Assembly: GCF_026016465.1 (NCBI RefSeq)
Contig: NZ_CP100390.1
Span: forward strand, 434,001 to 498,000
Origin: Alkalimarinus alittae
GTDB lineage: Bacteria > Pseudomonadota > Gammaproteobacteria > Pseudomonadales > Oleiphilaceae
Direction of reading: 5' to 3'
Length of the DNA: 64,000 nucleotides
Under the pieces are notes generated by a model. That model was not told where the DNA came from and searched no databases. It saw only the letters and a list, made by a program, of their open reading frames with translations. Shown one piece after another: positions 18,514-28,143 of the stretch. The translations under genes were made by a program, and so were the position numbers. The stretch's first letter is position 1, and every line of letters starts with the position of its first letter.

Positions 18514-19407
18514 CTAATTCTTTTCTGGGCGTCGGATGAACGCAAGAGTATTGTCGCTTGGAACCCGTTCTAAATCAGGGTGTTCCCAGTCGACCATTTC
18601 ACCTTGTCCTAGTACAAGTAATCCACCTGGTACCAGTCTTTCTACCAATCTGCTTAGAATTTCTTTACGTCTCCAACGACGAAAATAAATCAGTACATTT
18701 TGGCAAAAAATTATATTCATCCCATGCATGGGTGCGTTGCCGAGATCTAAAATGTTAACTCTTGCAAAACAAACACGATCTTTAATGGCTGGGATTACTT
18801 CATACCGGCCATCATTGTGTTTGTTGAAATATTTTTCCCGCTGCGTATCTGCAACTGTTACCAGTTTACGCTCGGTATATATCCCGGCTCGCGCTTTTTC
18901 TAGGGCTGGAGTGCTTATATCGGTACCAGTAACACCGTAATAATGCTTGAGCCCTAGCGTATTCATACTTTCACTGAGCAGCATTGCTAACGTATAAGGT
19001 TCTTCACCTGTTGAGCAGCCAACACTCCAAACTTCGAGTGTTGATTTTTTAAGGTTATCGATCGGTCGTGTAAGAACATAGTCTGTTACTAGGTTACAAG
19101 CGTCTATATCTCTATAGAAACGTGTCTCTTGCACCGTAAGCCGATCAACTAACGTAGTCCACTCGATGATTCCGGTTGGGCCGTTAATTACCTTTTCAAA
19201 ATACTCTTGATAACCACTGCAACCAATTTCACGCATTCGTGTGCCTAGGCTAGTTTGCAAAAAGACCTTTCGGCCTATTGGCAAGCTCATACCTGTTCGG
19301 CTCTCCAGTAGCTCTTGCCACTTTCGAAACTGGTCATTATCCATTTCTGGTAATGGTTTCAAGGCCCACCGAGTAGGTTGAGCCTTGTTATTGTAGTCAG
19401 TCATCAT
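18514..19407 (-). CDS. pilK: CheR-type methyltransferase PilK
   Basis: This protein of just under 300 residues is a CheR-family S-adenosylmethionine-dependent methyltransferase that would methylate glutamates of PilJ for adaptation. The SAM-binding motif VGCSTGEEPYTLAM lies near residue 130 and the CheR signature FCQNVLIYF near 235. An all-helical N-terminal CheR domain precedes them. It sits between pilJ and chpA, as in Pseudomonas, with 16 bases to the chpA start. The start is ambiguous (GTG at 19413, ATG at 19407 or 19404); none has a strong ribosome-binding site. Confidence 0.88.
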   Translation of the reverse strand: MMTDYNNKAQPTRWALKPLPEMDNDQFRKWQELLESRTGMSLPIGRKVFLQTSLGTRMREIGCSGYQEYFEKVINGPTGIIEWTTLVDRLTVQETRFYRDIDACNLVTDYVLTRPIDNLKKSTLEVWSVGCSTGEEPYTLAMLLSESMNTLGLKHYYGVTGTDISTPALEKARAGIYTERKLVTVADTQREKYFNKHNDGRYEVIPAIKDRVCFARVNILDLGNAPMHGMNIIFCQNVLIYFRRWRRKEILSRLVERLVPGGLLVLGQGEMVDWEHPDLERVPSDNTLAFIRRPEKN

Positions 19408-19442
19408 ATTCACAACAGAGAATTAAAACCTTACCAACTACG

Positions 19443-21488
19443 CTATGCTGCAGTCTCTGACTCGCCTTCTTCTGGTAGATTGAAGCCTGCTACAGAGCTT
19501 CGAAGTTGGTTTGCCATTTCTGCAAGATTACCGATCGATTTCGCAGTTGCGTTGGTACCTGCAGATGTCTGCGATGTGATCTCCTGGATAACGTTCATCG
19601 TGTTGGAGATGTGGCCAGCAGATGAAGACTGCTGACGTGCTGCGTTAGATATATTCTGGATCAAGTCTGCAAGGTTCATCGATACGTTCTCGATTTCTTC
19701 CAGTGCAACACCCGCATCTTGTGCCAATCGAGCTCCGCGAACCACTTCTGCAGTGGTGTGTTCCATCGATATAACGGCTTCGTTAGTATCGGTTTGGATT
19801 GTTTTAACCAGTGCTTCAATCTGTTTTGTTGCGGCAGATGAGCGTTCTGCAAGACGCTGTACTTCGTCGGCAACAACCGCGAAGCCTCGACCCGCATCAC
19901 CGGCCATCGATGCCTGGATTGCGGCGTTCAATGATAGGATGTTGGTTTGGTCGGCAATGTCGTTGATTAGAGATACGATATCACCGATTTCTTGTGAAGA
20001 TTCACCTAGTCGTTTGATACGCTTTGATGTTTCTTGAATCTGCTCTCGAATCGTGTCCATGCCTCGAATGGTGTTTTGTACCACTTCGGCACCTTTTTTC
20101 GCGATCGCAACCGATCGTTCCGCAACCGCTGATGATTCACCTGCGTTTGAAGATACTTGGTCGATAGAAACAGCCATTTCGTTTACAGCGGCTGATGCTC
20201 CTGCAATTTCTTGAGCCTGGTGCTCAGATGCGTCTGCAAGATGCATCGCTGTTGCTTGCGTTTCTTGTGCTGCAGAAGCAACCTGTACGGCGGTATCTCG
20301 AATAGCCTTAACAAGACCACGCATTTGGTCGATTGCGAAGTTGATAGAGTCAGCGATGGCGCCTGTGAAATCTTCTGTTACCGTGGCTTCTGTTGTCAAA
20401 TCACCATCAGCCAGGTCAGCTAGTTCATCAAGTAGTCGCAAGATTGCGTTTTGGTTTTGCTCATTTTGCTCTGTGGTTGTTTGAAGTCGAGCTTGGCTTT
20501 CACGGAATAGAGATAAACCAATTAGAACGATAACAAGTATTACACCACCCAAAATAATGTATGCAAGCGTAGGGCTGATAGATCGTGATTCTGCCTGTGT
20601 TTGAAACTGGGTAGATAGTGATGTTGTTTCTTTAAGTAGTGCCTGAGAATCTTGGAAGATGTTGTTTGCAGCGGTACGAACCTTAAATAGTTCTGGTGAT
20701 GTTTCTAGAATCGCATCTACGTTTTCGCTGACAAATTCAAACATTTCTGCGATAGCCTCTAGGCCATATATCGCATCTTCATCGTCAACTCGGCTAATGC
20801 CCATGACGTTGTTACCTTCAACCATGCCGTTAAGTACTCGACCAAACAGCTTTGCGTCACGGCCAAATCGGTCAGCGGCGATTACCGCATCTTCATCGCC
20901 CGAAAGTACGTTGTTAACACTTCGTACAATACGTTCTGCAAGCAGTGACTGGCGCTGTGCAACCGCGATCTGATCTGCCGGTGCGTCACCTTCTAATAGA
21001 ATTTGAACAACGTCATCATACTCAACCTGCAGCTGAGGAATGGTCTCGTTAAGTGTTTCGGCAACCAGATGCAAAGATAGTACCGTGTCTTGGTTCGCCA
21101 GGATTTGGTCGGTGTTGTTTTTTACTTCGTTCCAACGTTTTACCACGCCTGTTTCTGAGGCTAGGTCGTTAGGCGGAAGGTTTGTTTCGGCGTTACCTTG
21201 AACGAGTAGGTTTAGCTTGCGCTCAAAGTCATCACGAGACCGTTTAAGTTGATCAAATGCCTCAGCTTTACCACTCGATGCTTCCGATGCGTTTTTGGCT
21301 ATTTCCTGAGATAGTACTCGGAGGTCACCTGCATGGCCGGCATATTCTTTGTCGTGGTTACTATCTCTTACGATGACGAATGATACATACGCAAGAAAGA
21401 GTAGCAGGGCGACCAACACTCCACCTAATCCAAGGAGGAGCGAGTTGTTGCCCTGGCCTGAATTAAACTTTCCAGATTTACTTTTCAT
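19443..21488 (-). CDS. pilJ: Methyl-accepting chemoreceptor PilJ
   Basis: This 681-residue transmembrane receptor feeds the Pil-Chp pathway; in Pseudomonas PilJ contacts pilin and reports surface contact. Membrane segments lie near residues 18-38 and 308-328. The periplasmic part between them has the helical PilJ_N-type repeats typical of this receptor. A HAMP-like region follows, and then the signalling domain, whose hairpin tip contains DIADQTNILSLNAAIQAS with AGRGFAVVADEVQRLAE. The length matches Pseudomonas PilJ (about 682). A GGGAG ribosome-binding site precedes the ATG. The 126-base gap to pilI is longer than the other gaps in the cluster. Confidence 0.92.
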   Translation of the reverse strand: MKSKSGKFNSGQGNNSLLLGLGGVLVALLLFLAYVSFVIVRDSNHDKEYAGHAGDLRVLSQEIAKNASEASSGKAEAFDQLKRSRDDFERKLNLLVQGNAETNLPPNDLASETGVVKRWNEVKNNTDQILANQDTVLSLHLVAETLNETIPQLQVEYDDVVQILLEGDAPADQIAVAQRQSLLAERIVRSVNNVLSGDEDAVIAADRFGRDAKLFGRVLNGMVEGNNVMGISRVDDEDAIYGLEAIAEMFEFVSENVDAILETSPELFKVRTAANNIFQDSQALLKETTSLSTQFQTQAESRSISPTLAYIILGGVILVIVLIGLSLFRESQARLQTTTEQNEQNQNAILRLLDELADLADGDLTTEATVTEDFTGAIADSINFAIDQMRGLVKAIRDTAVQVASAAQETQATAMHLADASEHQAQEIAGASAAVNEMAVSIDQVSSNAGESSAVAERSVAIAKKGAEVVQNTIRGMDTIREQIQETSKRIKRLGESSQEIGDIVSLINDIADQTNILSLNAAIQASMAGDAGRGFAVVADEVQRLAERSSAATKQIEALVKTIQTDTNEAVISMEHTTAEVVRGARLAQDAGVALEEIENVSMNLADLIQNISNAARQQSSSAGHISNTMNVIQEITSQTSAGTNATAKSIGNLAEMANQLRSSVAGFNLPEEGESETAA

Positions 21489-21614
21489 TTTCTGGCTCCC
21501 GGCCTCTTATGTTCTAAGTTGTTGTTTTCGAGTGATGGTGAATTATTTTAATACACCGTTACCGCATTTAAATTCTAACTGCCTTTATACTGCTGGCAGT
21601 TGCGAATAAATCTT

Positions 21615-22160
21615 TTACCACTGTGACACGGTGAGAAATTTAGGGTCTTCAGTAAATGTAGACGCACTAAAAACCTTCCAAACCTCATCATTTTTCAAGT
21701 AAGCCCCGTTAATAAACGGCGCCATTGATCGTGTAACGTTTTCAACTGTGTCTTTAAATCCATCAACAGCAAAGTACTGCATCCCTAACACACTATCTAC
21801 GATAAGGCCGCTCAGTACTTCCCCGTGCTCAACGACAAGCACGCGCCTGTCTCTGCTCGAGATAGGTGTTTTGGGGAGCTCAAAGAAGTGACCTAAATCC
21901 ATGATAGGCAATAGCCGACCACGAACATTGGCTAAGCCTTGCATCCAGCTCTTTACGCCTGGGATTTGTGTATAACGAGGGATATGAAGAATCTCAGTGA
22001 CTTCACCCATGGGGGCAACAAAATGCTCCCCCCCGAGTGTAAATCCAATGCCACTCCAGAGTTCGACCGCTTCTTCCTGTGCAGGAAGACCTTCTGCGAA
22101 CGATTTACTTCTCGAAGCGATATCTGAGAGAGCGGCAAAAGGGGCTATCTTTGCAGACAT
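21615..22160 (-). CDS. pilI: CheW-like coupling protein PilI
   Basis: This 181-residue CheW-domain protein should couple PilJ to ChpA. The CheW fold is recognisable from WSGIGFTLGGEHFVAPMGEV, GVKSWMQGLANVRGRLLPIM and the later VDSVLGMQYF. It is positioned between pilH and pilJ as in Pseudomonas, 20 bases after the pilH stop. Length matches the family (about 178). Confidence 0.88.
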   Translation of the reverse strand: MSAKIAPFAALSDIASRSKSFAEGLPAQEEAVELWSGIGFTLGGEHFVAPMGEVTEILHIPRYTQIPGVKSWMQGLANVRGRLLPIMDLGHFFELPKTPISSRDRRVLVVEHGEVLSGLIVDSVLGMQYFAVDGFKDTVENVTRSMAPFINGAYLKNDEVWKVFSASTFTEDPKFLTVSQW

Positions 22161-22180
22161 GGTTAGCAGTACTCGATCAA

Positions 22181-22543
22181 TTATGAGAGAAGTTGATTAA
22201 TGGTGCTAATCAAGTCGTCCTCGTCAACTGGTTTAACAAGGTAGCCTTTTGCACCTTGTCTCGTACCCCAAACGCGATCGGTCTCTTGATCTTTAGTTGT
22301 CACGATAATAACTGGGATGTCTGCAGTTTCAGCCGCTCGAGTCAGTTGGCGTGTTGCCTGAAAACCGTTCAAACCTGGCATGACAACATCCATTAGAACT
22401 AAATCAGGCTTTTCTGCTCTGGCTGTTGCGACGCCGTCAGCGCCATTGTCTGCGGTAATAATTTCGTGCTTGTGCTTTTCTAATATAGTTGAAATTTTTC
22501 TGACTTCAGTTGGCGAGTCATCAACAATTAAAATGCGAGCCAT
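22181..22543 (-). CDS. pilH: Single-domain response regulator PilH
   Basis: This 120-residue stand-alone CheY-like receiver has acidic residues D8 and D9, phospho-acceptor D52 (LVLMDVVMPG), a Thr in VTTKD and a Lys in LVKPVDE. In Pseudomonas PilH tunes the pathway, acting as a phosphate sink or promoting pilus retraction. A very strong GGGGGAA ribosome-binding site precedes the ATG, so it may be made in excess over PilG. It lies about 120 bases downstream of pilG. Confidence 0.9.
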   Translation of the reverse strand: MARILIVDDSPTEVRKISTILEKHKHEIITADNGADGVATARAEKPDLVLMDVVMPGLNGFQATRQLTRAAETADIPVIIVTTKDQETDRVWGTRQGAKGYLVKPVDEDDLISTINQLLS

Positions 22544-22662
22544 AATTCCCCCGGGTGAATCTCCTGGCTACAAATAAAATATTTTTAAGCAATGTTAAGC
22601 TCAAAAAACTGTTCAATCAATCTCTTAGCTATTGTCTGTAAATCTAAGCAGGCAATAGCTAA

Positions 22663-23049
22663 TTAACTGGCAGGTATGTATGTCCGTATGGTACCTAGCA
22701 ATTCATCCTTACTAAACGGCTTGGTCAAATATTGATCCGAACCGACTATGCGTCCTTTTGCCTTGTCAAAAAGGCCGTCTTTACTTGACAGCATGATGAC
22801 GGGCGTAGATTTAAACGCACTGTTGTTTTTAATCAGAGCACAGGTTTGATAGCCATCTAACCGAGGCATCATAATATCTACGAAAATGATGTCTGGGTGT
22901 GTGTCCGCTATTTTTGCGAGGGCATCAAAGCCATCGGTCGCGGTTATTACTGTGCATCCAACCTTCTTTAATAGTGTTTCTGCAGTACGACGAATTGTCT
23001 TACTGTCATCAATCACCATGATTTTCAGGTTCTCAAAATTGTCTTCCAT
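22663..23049 (-). CDS. pilG: Single-domain response regulator PilG
   Basis: This 128-residue CheY-like receiver is the output regulator that promotes pilus extension and, in Pseudomonas, cAMP signalling. D14, D15, phospho-acceptor D58 (IIFVDIMMPRLDG) and the Lys of YLTKPF are in place. It is the first gene of the pil-chp operon and is divergent from gshB, as in Pseudomonas. It ends about 120 bases before pilH. Confidence 0.9.
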   Translation of the reverse strand: MEDNFENLKIMVIDDSKTIRRTAETLLKKVGCTVITATDGFDALAKIADTHPDIIFVDIMMPRLDGYQTCALIKNNSAFKSTPVIMLSSKDGLFDKAKGRIVGSDQYLTKPFSKDELLGTIRTYIPAS

Positions 23050-23380
23050 TATCCAACTGCCCTAAGCGTTTAGAAGGTCGTATTATATTTTTTTGTGGCC
23101 TGTGGGGCGGCCTGCTAAAGTCTGTGACGGCCAATATGTTAACGTGCATTTTTAACACAGAATTCTAAAGCATTCTATAAACATTTATTATTTATAGTTT
23201 ATTTGAGAATCTTTATAAAGAAATTGTTTGTATATTATTGTCACAAATCATTAACCGAATGATAAGTAGCTCCATATTCAGTACTTTGATAAAGTCTACA
23301 GCTCGGTGCAAACCCTTTCATTTCGGTTCTGATTTAAGGTTAGTACAAAATAAATAACTTGGTAGGTTAATAGGTATTTT
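23050..23380. other. Divergent promoter region between pilG and gshB
   Basis: This 331-base AT-rich gap lies between two outward-facing genes and must hold the promoters for the Pil-Chp operon and for gshB. The stretch around 23160-23240 is especially AT-rich. I could not pick out a specific operator, and no small gene or RNA gene is visible. Confidence 0.5.
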
Positions 23381-24337
23381 ATGACGATAAAGCTCGGAAT
23401 TGTGATGGACCCTATTGGCGACATTAACATTGTTAAAGACAGTTCATTCGCCATGTTGCTTGCGGCGCAGAAGCGGGGGTGGGAACTTTACTATATGGAG
23501 CTTAAGGATCTTTACCTTGAGCAAGGCACGGCTAAAGCTTCATTAAGGCGGTTAACGGTAAAAGAAGACCCTGCTGGGTGGTATGAGCTATCTTCAAGAG
23601 AAGACCAGACATTGAGCATGCTAGATACAATATTAATGCGTAAGGATCCTCCGTTTGATAGTGAGTTCTTGTACGCGACCTTAATCTTGAGTCGAGCTGA
23701 AGAGAGTGGCGTGTTGATGGTGAATAATCAGCAGGGACTTCGAGATTGCAATGAAAAATTATTTGCTACGCAGTTTCCTCAGTGCTGTCCCGATGTGTTG
23801 GTATCTAGGGACCCTGCACGACTAAAAACATTTTTTACCGAGCATAAAGATGTTATTTTTAAGCCTCTTGACGGCATGGGTGGGGCCAATATATTTAGAG
23901 TGAAAGAAGGTGATGCTAACATCGGCGTAATCATCGAGACGCTTACTCAGCATGGAACGCAGCAAGCGATGGCTCAGAAGTTTATACCCGCCATTACAGA
24001 GGGCGACAAGCGTATTTTATTAATTGACGGTGAACCGGTGCCCTATGGGTTAGCTCGAATACCTGCTAAGGGTGAGAATCGTGGCAATTTAGCGGCTGGT
24101 GGACGAGGTGAAGGAAGGCCCTTAACCGATCGAGATCGCTGGATTTGTGAGCAGGTTGGACCCACATTAAAAGCTAAAGGGTTGTTGTTTGTAGGGATTG
24201 ATGTAATTGGTGATTATCTTACCGAGATTAATGTTACCAGTCCGACCTGTATTCGTGAGCTTGATCGCGATTTCGGATTAGATATCGCAGGCCAGTTAAT
24301 GGACAAGGTCGAAGAGAAGCTAAACGCGAAGCATTAA
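23381..24337 (+). CDS. gshB: Glutathione synthetase
   Basis: This 318-residue ATP-grasp enzyme joins glycine to gamma-glutamylcysteine, the last step of glutathione synthesis, in the cytosol. The N-terminal domain starts with the family hallmark GIVMDPIGDINIVKDSSFAM. The ATP-grasp part contains KPLDGMGGANIFR near residue 165 and the C-terminal INVTSPTCIRELDRDFG. Length matches E. coli GshB (316). Its position next to pilG and before a tonB gene is the arrangement seen in Pseudomonas. Confidence 0.95.
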   Translation: MTIKLGIVMDPIGDINIVKDSSFAMLLAAQKRGWELYYMELKDLYLEQGTAKASLRRLTVKEDPAGWYELSSREDQTLSMLDTILMRKDPPFDSEFLYATLILSRAEESGVLMVNNQQGLRDCNEKLFATQFPQCCPDVLVSRDPARLKTFFTEHKDVIFKPLDGMGGANIFRVKEGDANIGVIIETLTQHGTQQAMAQKFIPAITEGDKRILLIDGEPVPYGLARIPAKGENRGNLAAGGRGEGRPLTDRDRWICEQVGPTLKAKGLLFVGIDVIGDYLTEINVTSPTCIRELDRDFGLDIAGQLMDKVEEKLNAKH

Positions 24338-24471
24338 TGTGTTCGCAGGCATTAACATGCTGGACAAAATAAAGGCGTGCGGTCAGACTATTCCGCACAT
24401 CGACGTTAGTTTTTGAACGCGGTAAATTTGTGATTTAATTGAAGGTTTTTACTAATGGGCGCATATAGTTA

Positions 24472-25332
24472 ATGTCAGCAGCAGTGGTAGCCGCAGGTGC
24501 GGTCGATAGGTTAAGTTTTACAATTTTTTTAGCGTTGGCGCTTCATGCCATTATTGTGTTGGGTGTAACGTTTGGCCTAGAAGACCCTAAACCTGCGCCG
24601 CATACAATGGAGATTACGCTCGCTCAGTATGATGATGGTGAAAAGCCAGAAGATGCTGACTTCTTAGCGCAAGCTAACCAACAGGGTAGTGGGACGGTAG
24701 AAGAGGTGTCAAAAATAAGTACACCGGTTAAGGCTAAACAAAATGATAAGGTTATTAGGGAAGTAGAAGAGATTCAGCAAGAAGCGGCTAGTCGACCTGA
24801 ACCTATTGTTAAGAAGAAAACGCTGGTGGCGACGGAGTCAAATGCCAAGAAAAAAGCCCCCGTTGTAGAAAATAAGAAAACTGAAAAAACAGACCCTACA
24901 AAGCAACCCAAAAAGTCTTTATTGGCTAGAAGTCTAGAGATTGCGAGCTTGGAGGCTGAATTACAGCGGCAGCAGAAAGAGTATTCAAAGCGACCTAAGG
25001 TTACGCGCTTTAATGCAGCTTCAGCTATGAAGGCTGTCGATGCTCAGTATATGGCGCTCGTTAAAAATAAAATCGAGCGGATTGGTGCGTTAAATTTTCC
25101 TGAAGAGGCTCGATCGAAGCTTTATGGTCGGCCACGGTTGTTAATTGCGATACGGTCAGACGGAACCCTTAGGGATATTAATGTATTGGAGTCTTCTGGG
25201 AATAATGTTTTGGATGATAAGGCGTTAAAAATAGTTAGAATGGCCGCGCCGTTTCCCCCTTTTCCAGAGGAAGTTCGAAAAGAACGCGATGAGTTAGAAA
25301 TTATTCGAACACTGCAATTCAAAGGCGGGTAA
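24472..25332 (+). CDS. TonB family energy transducer (TonB3-like)
   Basis: This 286-residue protein has one N-terminal membrane segment (about 14-36), a long Lys/Glu/Pro-rich periplasmic spacer (about 45-165) and a C-terminal TonB domain (about 190-285) with the strands RPRLLIAIRSDGTLRDINVL and a FPPFPEEVRKE turn. TonB proteins pass proton-motive energy from ExbB/ExbD to outer-membrane receptors. No exbB or exbD is nearby. In P. aeruginosa the gene in this position is tonB3, which is needed for twitching motility and pilus assembly, so a link with the neighbouring Pil-Chp genes is plausible but inferred from synteny. Confidence 0.85.
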   Translation: MSAAVVAAGAVDRLSFTIFLALALHAIIVLGVTFGLEDPKPAPHTMEITLAQYDDGEKPEDADFLAQANQQGSGTVEEVSKISTPVKAKQNDKVIREVEEIQQEAASRPEPIVKKKTLVATESNAKKKAPVVENKKTEKTDPTKQPKKSLLARSLEIASLEAELQRQQKEYSKRPKVTRFNAASAMKAVDAQYMALVKNKIERIGALNFPEEARSKLYGRPRLLIAIRSDGTLRDINVLESSGNNVLDDKALKIVRMAAPFPPFPEEVRKERDELEIIRTLQFKGG

Positions 25333-25401
25333 GCGTTGCTGTTGCAAATAACTCAAGCCTTAATTCTTGTTAAATCAGTCAGTGGGGCAGATACTTAACG
25401 T

Positions 25402-25959
25402 ATGAGCGAACAAATGACATCACTGCGCGATCATTTTTTGATTGCTATGCCACGAATGAAAGACCCTAATTTTGATGGGGCGGTGACCTATATTTGCGAT
25501 CACAATGAGCATGGTGCAATGGGTATTGTGATTAATCGCCCAATGGATATGACATTAGGTGAGGTTCTAGCGCAACTTGATTTTGGTGGCGAGGATATAG
25601 ACAGTCTTATATATGCTGGCGGCCCTGTTCAAATGGAGCGCGGGTTTGTTTTGCATACCCCTCAAGGGGAGTGGCAGTCATCGTTAAAAATATCTGAAGG
25701 TATATGCTTAACCACGTCTAGGGATATATTAGAAGCGTTAGCGACAGACCAAGGGCCTGCTGAAAACTTAGTAGCGCTTGGTTATGCGGGCTGGGGCGCA
25801 GGGCAGTTAGAGCAAGAAATTGCAGAAAACTGCTGGCTGACTTGCCCTTCAGATGCGGCTATTCTTTTTAGAACCGCTCACGATAAAAAATTTGAGGCCG
25901 CCATTTCGCTGTTAGGCTTCGACCCAAGCCAGTTAAGCGATCAAACAGGACATGCCTAG
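25402..25959 (+). CDS. yqgE: YqgE/AlgH family protein (UPF0301)
   Basis: This 185-residue cytosolic protein of the YqgE/AlgH family is recognisable by HFLIAMPRMKDPNFDGAVTY, CDHNEHGAMGIVINRP and the later GYAGWGAGQLEQEI. The molecular role is unknown. The gene is almost always next to ruvX/yqgF, as here. It was called AlgH in Pseudomonas because of a link with alginate expression. It starts 70 bases after the tonB stop and appears to be part of a gshB-tonB-yqgE-ruvX-pyrR run. Confidence 0.92.
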   Translation: MSEQMTSLRDHFLIAMPRMKDPNFDGAVTYICDHNEHGAMGIVINRPMDMTLGEVLAQLDFGGEDIDSLIYAGGPVQMERGFVLHTPQGEWQSSLKISEGICLTTSRDILEALATDQGPAENLVALGYAGWGAGQLEQEIAENCWLTCPSDAAILFRTAHDKKFEAAISLLGFDPSQLSDQTGHA

Positions 25960-26031
25960 CGTCTGGGGCGGAAAGTGCGTCCAAAGACATTCAGGCTAAG
26001 ATTTTTTGACAAATTATTCAGGAATACCTCG

Positions 26032-26466
26032 TTGTCTACAGATGTAAATACATGCCTTGGTTTTGATTTTGGTACTCGCCGAATAGGTGTTGCTGTCGGT
26101 CGCAGTTTATTAGGGACGGCGTCTCCACTTGAACCTTTAGCGGCTCGTGATGGTATTCCTGATTGGGCTGAGATTGAAAGAATAGTATCAGAGTGGAAGC
26201 CTGATGGTTTCGTAGTGGGTCTACCATTAAATATGGATGGCACCGATAGTGAAATGTCTCGCCGAGCTACTAAGTTCGGTAAACGGCTTCAGGGGCGGTT
26301 TAATAAACCCTACTTTATGATGGATGAACGGCTCTCTAGCCATGAAGCTAAAGGGTATGTCATTGAGCGAGGCGGCGACCGTGATTTTGGTCGAAATTCA
26401 GTAGATGGCATTGCTGCCGTACTGATTTTAGAGAGTTGGTTTGCACAAAACCTAAATAGTGCCTAG
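26032..26466 (+). CDS. ruvX: Putative Holliday junction resolvase RuvX (YqgF)
   Basis: This RNase H-fold nuclease family is implicated in 16S rRNA 5' end maturation and proposed as a Holliday junction resolvase. The fold's first strand LGFDFGTRRIGVAVG carries the catalytic Asp; further acidic residues lie in MMDERLSSHEA and near FGRNSVDGIAAVLILE. I chose a TTG at 26032 because AGGA lies 8 bases upstream and the resulting 144 residues match the family. A GTG at 25975 would add a basic 19-residue extension with a less well spaced ribosome-binding site. Confidence 0.85.
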   Translation: MSTDVNTCLGFDFGTRRIGVAVGRSLLGTASPLEPLAARDGIPDWAEIERIVSEWKPDGFVVGLPLNMDGTDSEMSRRATKFGKRLQGRFNKPYFMMDERLSSHEAKGYVIERGGDRDFGRNSVDGIAAVLILESWFAQNLNSA

Positions 26467-26526
26467 CAGAGGCCATGATGTATAATCACTGTTGGGTGTA
26501 GATAATAAATTATCCGAGATAATACT

Positions 26527-27030
26527 ATGACTGCGTTACTAGATGTTGAGAGCCTGCTAGTCAATATTTGTGCTGATTTAAGCGAGCATCTGGCCCTTAA
26601 TCATATTGATTCCCCATGTGTTATCGGCATACGCACTGGCGGCGTTTGGCTCGCAGATCATATCCACAAAAAGCTCGGCTTGAGTGAGCCTTTTGGTGAA
26701 CTAGATATTTCATTTTATCGTGATGATTTTACTCGTATCGGTTTGAACCCAACGGTTAAACCTTCTAGCTTACCTTTTGAAACGGAAGGGCGAGATATTG
26801 TCTTGATTGATGATGTTGTTATGTCTGGGCGAACCATAAGGGCGGCAATGAATGAGCTTTTTGATTATGGCCGCCCAGCGAGTATTACGTTGGTTTCATT
26901 GATTGATTTAAATGGGCGAGAGCTACCGATACAGCCTGATATTGTTGGACAGAAAATGACGCTCAATGACAATCAGCAGATTAAGTTAAAAGGCCCCGAA
27001 AAATTAGAGTTAGAGGTGACAGAAAAATAG
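26527..27030 (+). CDS. pyrR: PyrR-type regulator / uracil phosphoribosyltransferase
   Basis: This 167-residue type I phosphoribosyltransferase shows the PRPP-binding loop DIVLIDDVVMSGRTIRAAM near residue 95. PyrR proteins bind pyr mRNA to control pyrimidine genes in Gram-positives and keep a weak uracil phosphoribosyltransferase activity. In Pseudomonas the gene precedes pyrB and has a regulatory role. The same pyrR-pyrB-pyrC' order occurs here. I see no convincing attenuator hairpin in the 86-base gap before pyrB, so the mode of regulation is open. Confidence 0.9.
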   Translation: MTALLDVESLLVNICADLSEHLALNHIDSPCVIGIRTGGVWLADHIHKKLGLSEPFGELDISFYRDDFTRIGLNPTVKPSSLPFETEGRDIVLIDDVVMSGRTIRAAMNELFDYGRPASITLVSLIDLNGRELPIQPDIVGQKMTLNDNQQIKLKGPEKLELEVTEK

Positions 27031-27116
27031 TCTCTGTTTAGGGGCGTTTTTTTGGAATTATAGAACTATTGATTTTAGTACGTTCAGAAATTTGATTTTA
27101 GACTGGAAAATACGTT

Positions 27117-28115
27117 ATGACGCAATCAAAAGAGCCTGACCACCTTCAGTTGAACAGTCAGGGGCGATTGAGGCATTTTTTAACCTTAGACGGTTTGGAT
27201 AGGGCGACATTGACTGAGATTCTGGATACCGCAGATTCTTTTATAGAAGTGGGAAAAAGATCGATCAAGAATGTGCCGCTCCTGCGAGGCAAAACGGTCG
27301 TAAATCTTTTTTTCGAAGCCAGTACGCGAACAAGAAGCACTTTTGAATTAGCCGCAAAACGATTGTCGGCAGATGTCTTAAATTTAAATATCAGTACCTC
27401 CGCAACATCTAAAGGTGAATCGCTTTCTGATACCTTGCAAAACCTTGAGGCGATGGCCAGCGACATGTTTGTTGTGAGGCATTCCCAGAGCGGCGCGCCT
27501 CATTTTATTGCCGAGTCGGTCACACCTAATGTCTCAATAATTAATGCCGGTGACGGTCGGCATGCACACCCCACTCAAGCGATGTTAGATATGCTGACTA
27601 TACGCCAACATAAAGGCTCTTTTGAAGGCCTTAAGGTCGCGATTGTTGGTGATATTCTTCACTCTCGGGTTGCCAGATCACAGATTAGAGCACTAAACAC
27701 GTTAGGGGTTTCAGAGGTTCGAGTAATCGCGCCTAACACCTTGTTACCGGTAGATATTGAAAGCCTTGGCGCGACCGTTTATAGCACGATGAAGCAAGGT
27801 CTTGACGGGGTTGATGTGGTGATTATGCTGCGACTTCAAAAGGAGCGTATGGAAGGTGCCCTGTTGCCGAGTGAACATGAATTTTACGAGTTGTATGGGC
27901 TGACAACTGAAAAGCTAAAATATGCAAAACCAGATGCGATCGTGATGCACCCTGGCCCAATTAATCGAGGGGTAGAAATTGAGTCTGCCGTTGCTGATGG
28001 TCCTCAGTCAGTGATTCTGAATCAGGTCACTAATGGTATTGCTGTCCGCATGGCTGTTATGTCTATGGCGATGAGTGGGCAGACAGCGGCTATTTCTGCT
28101 GCAGCTTCTGAATAA
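27117..28115 (+). CDS. pyrB: Aspartate carbamoyltransferase catalytic subunit
   Basis: This 332-residue enzyme condenses aspartate and carbamoyl phosphate, the first committed step of pyrimidine synthesis. The carbamoyl-phosphate motif [18 protein letters not shown] lies near residue 68, with [11 protein letters not shown] near 150 and [11 protein letters not shown] near 280. It has an extended N-terminus before [10 protein letters not shown], as in the class A enzymes of Pseudomonas, which assemble as dodecamers with a non-catalytic PyrC'. That partner follows 28 bases downstream; no pyrI gene is present. Confidence 0.95.
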   Translation: MTQSKEPDHLQLNSQGRLRHFLTLDGLDRATLTEILDTADSFIEVGKRSIKNVPLLRGKTVVNLFFEASTRTRSTFELAAKRLSADVLNLNISTSATSKGESLSDTLQNLEAMASDMFVVRHSQSGAPHFIAESVTPNVSIINAGDGRHAHPTQAMLDMLTIRQHKGSFEGLKVAIVGDILHSRVARSQIRALNTLGVSEVRVIAPNTLLPVDIESLGATVYSTMKQGLDGVDVVIMLRLQKERMEGALLPSEHEFYELYGLTTEKLKYAKPDAIVMHPGPINRGVEIESAVADGPQSVILNQVTNGIAVRMAVMSMAMSGQTAAISAAASE

Positions 28116-28143
28116 CGAGTACTGATTGAGTGTTGGTGGGTAA

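Noticed and set aside
22193-22577. Plus-strand frames opposite pilH
   Set aside because: Antisense to a well-defined receiver gene with strong translation signals.
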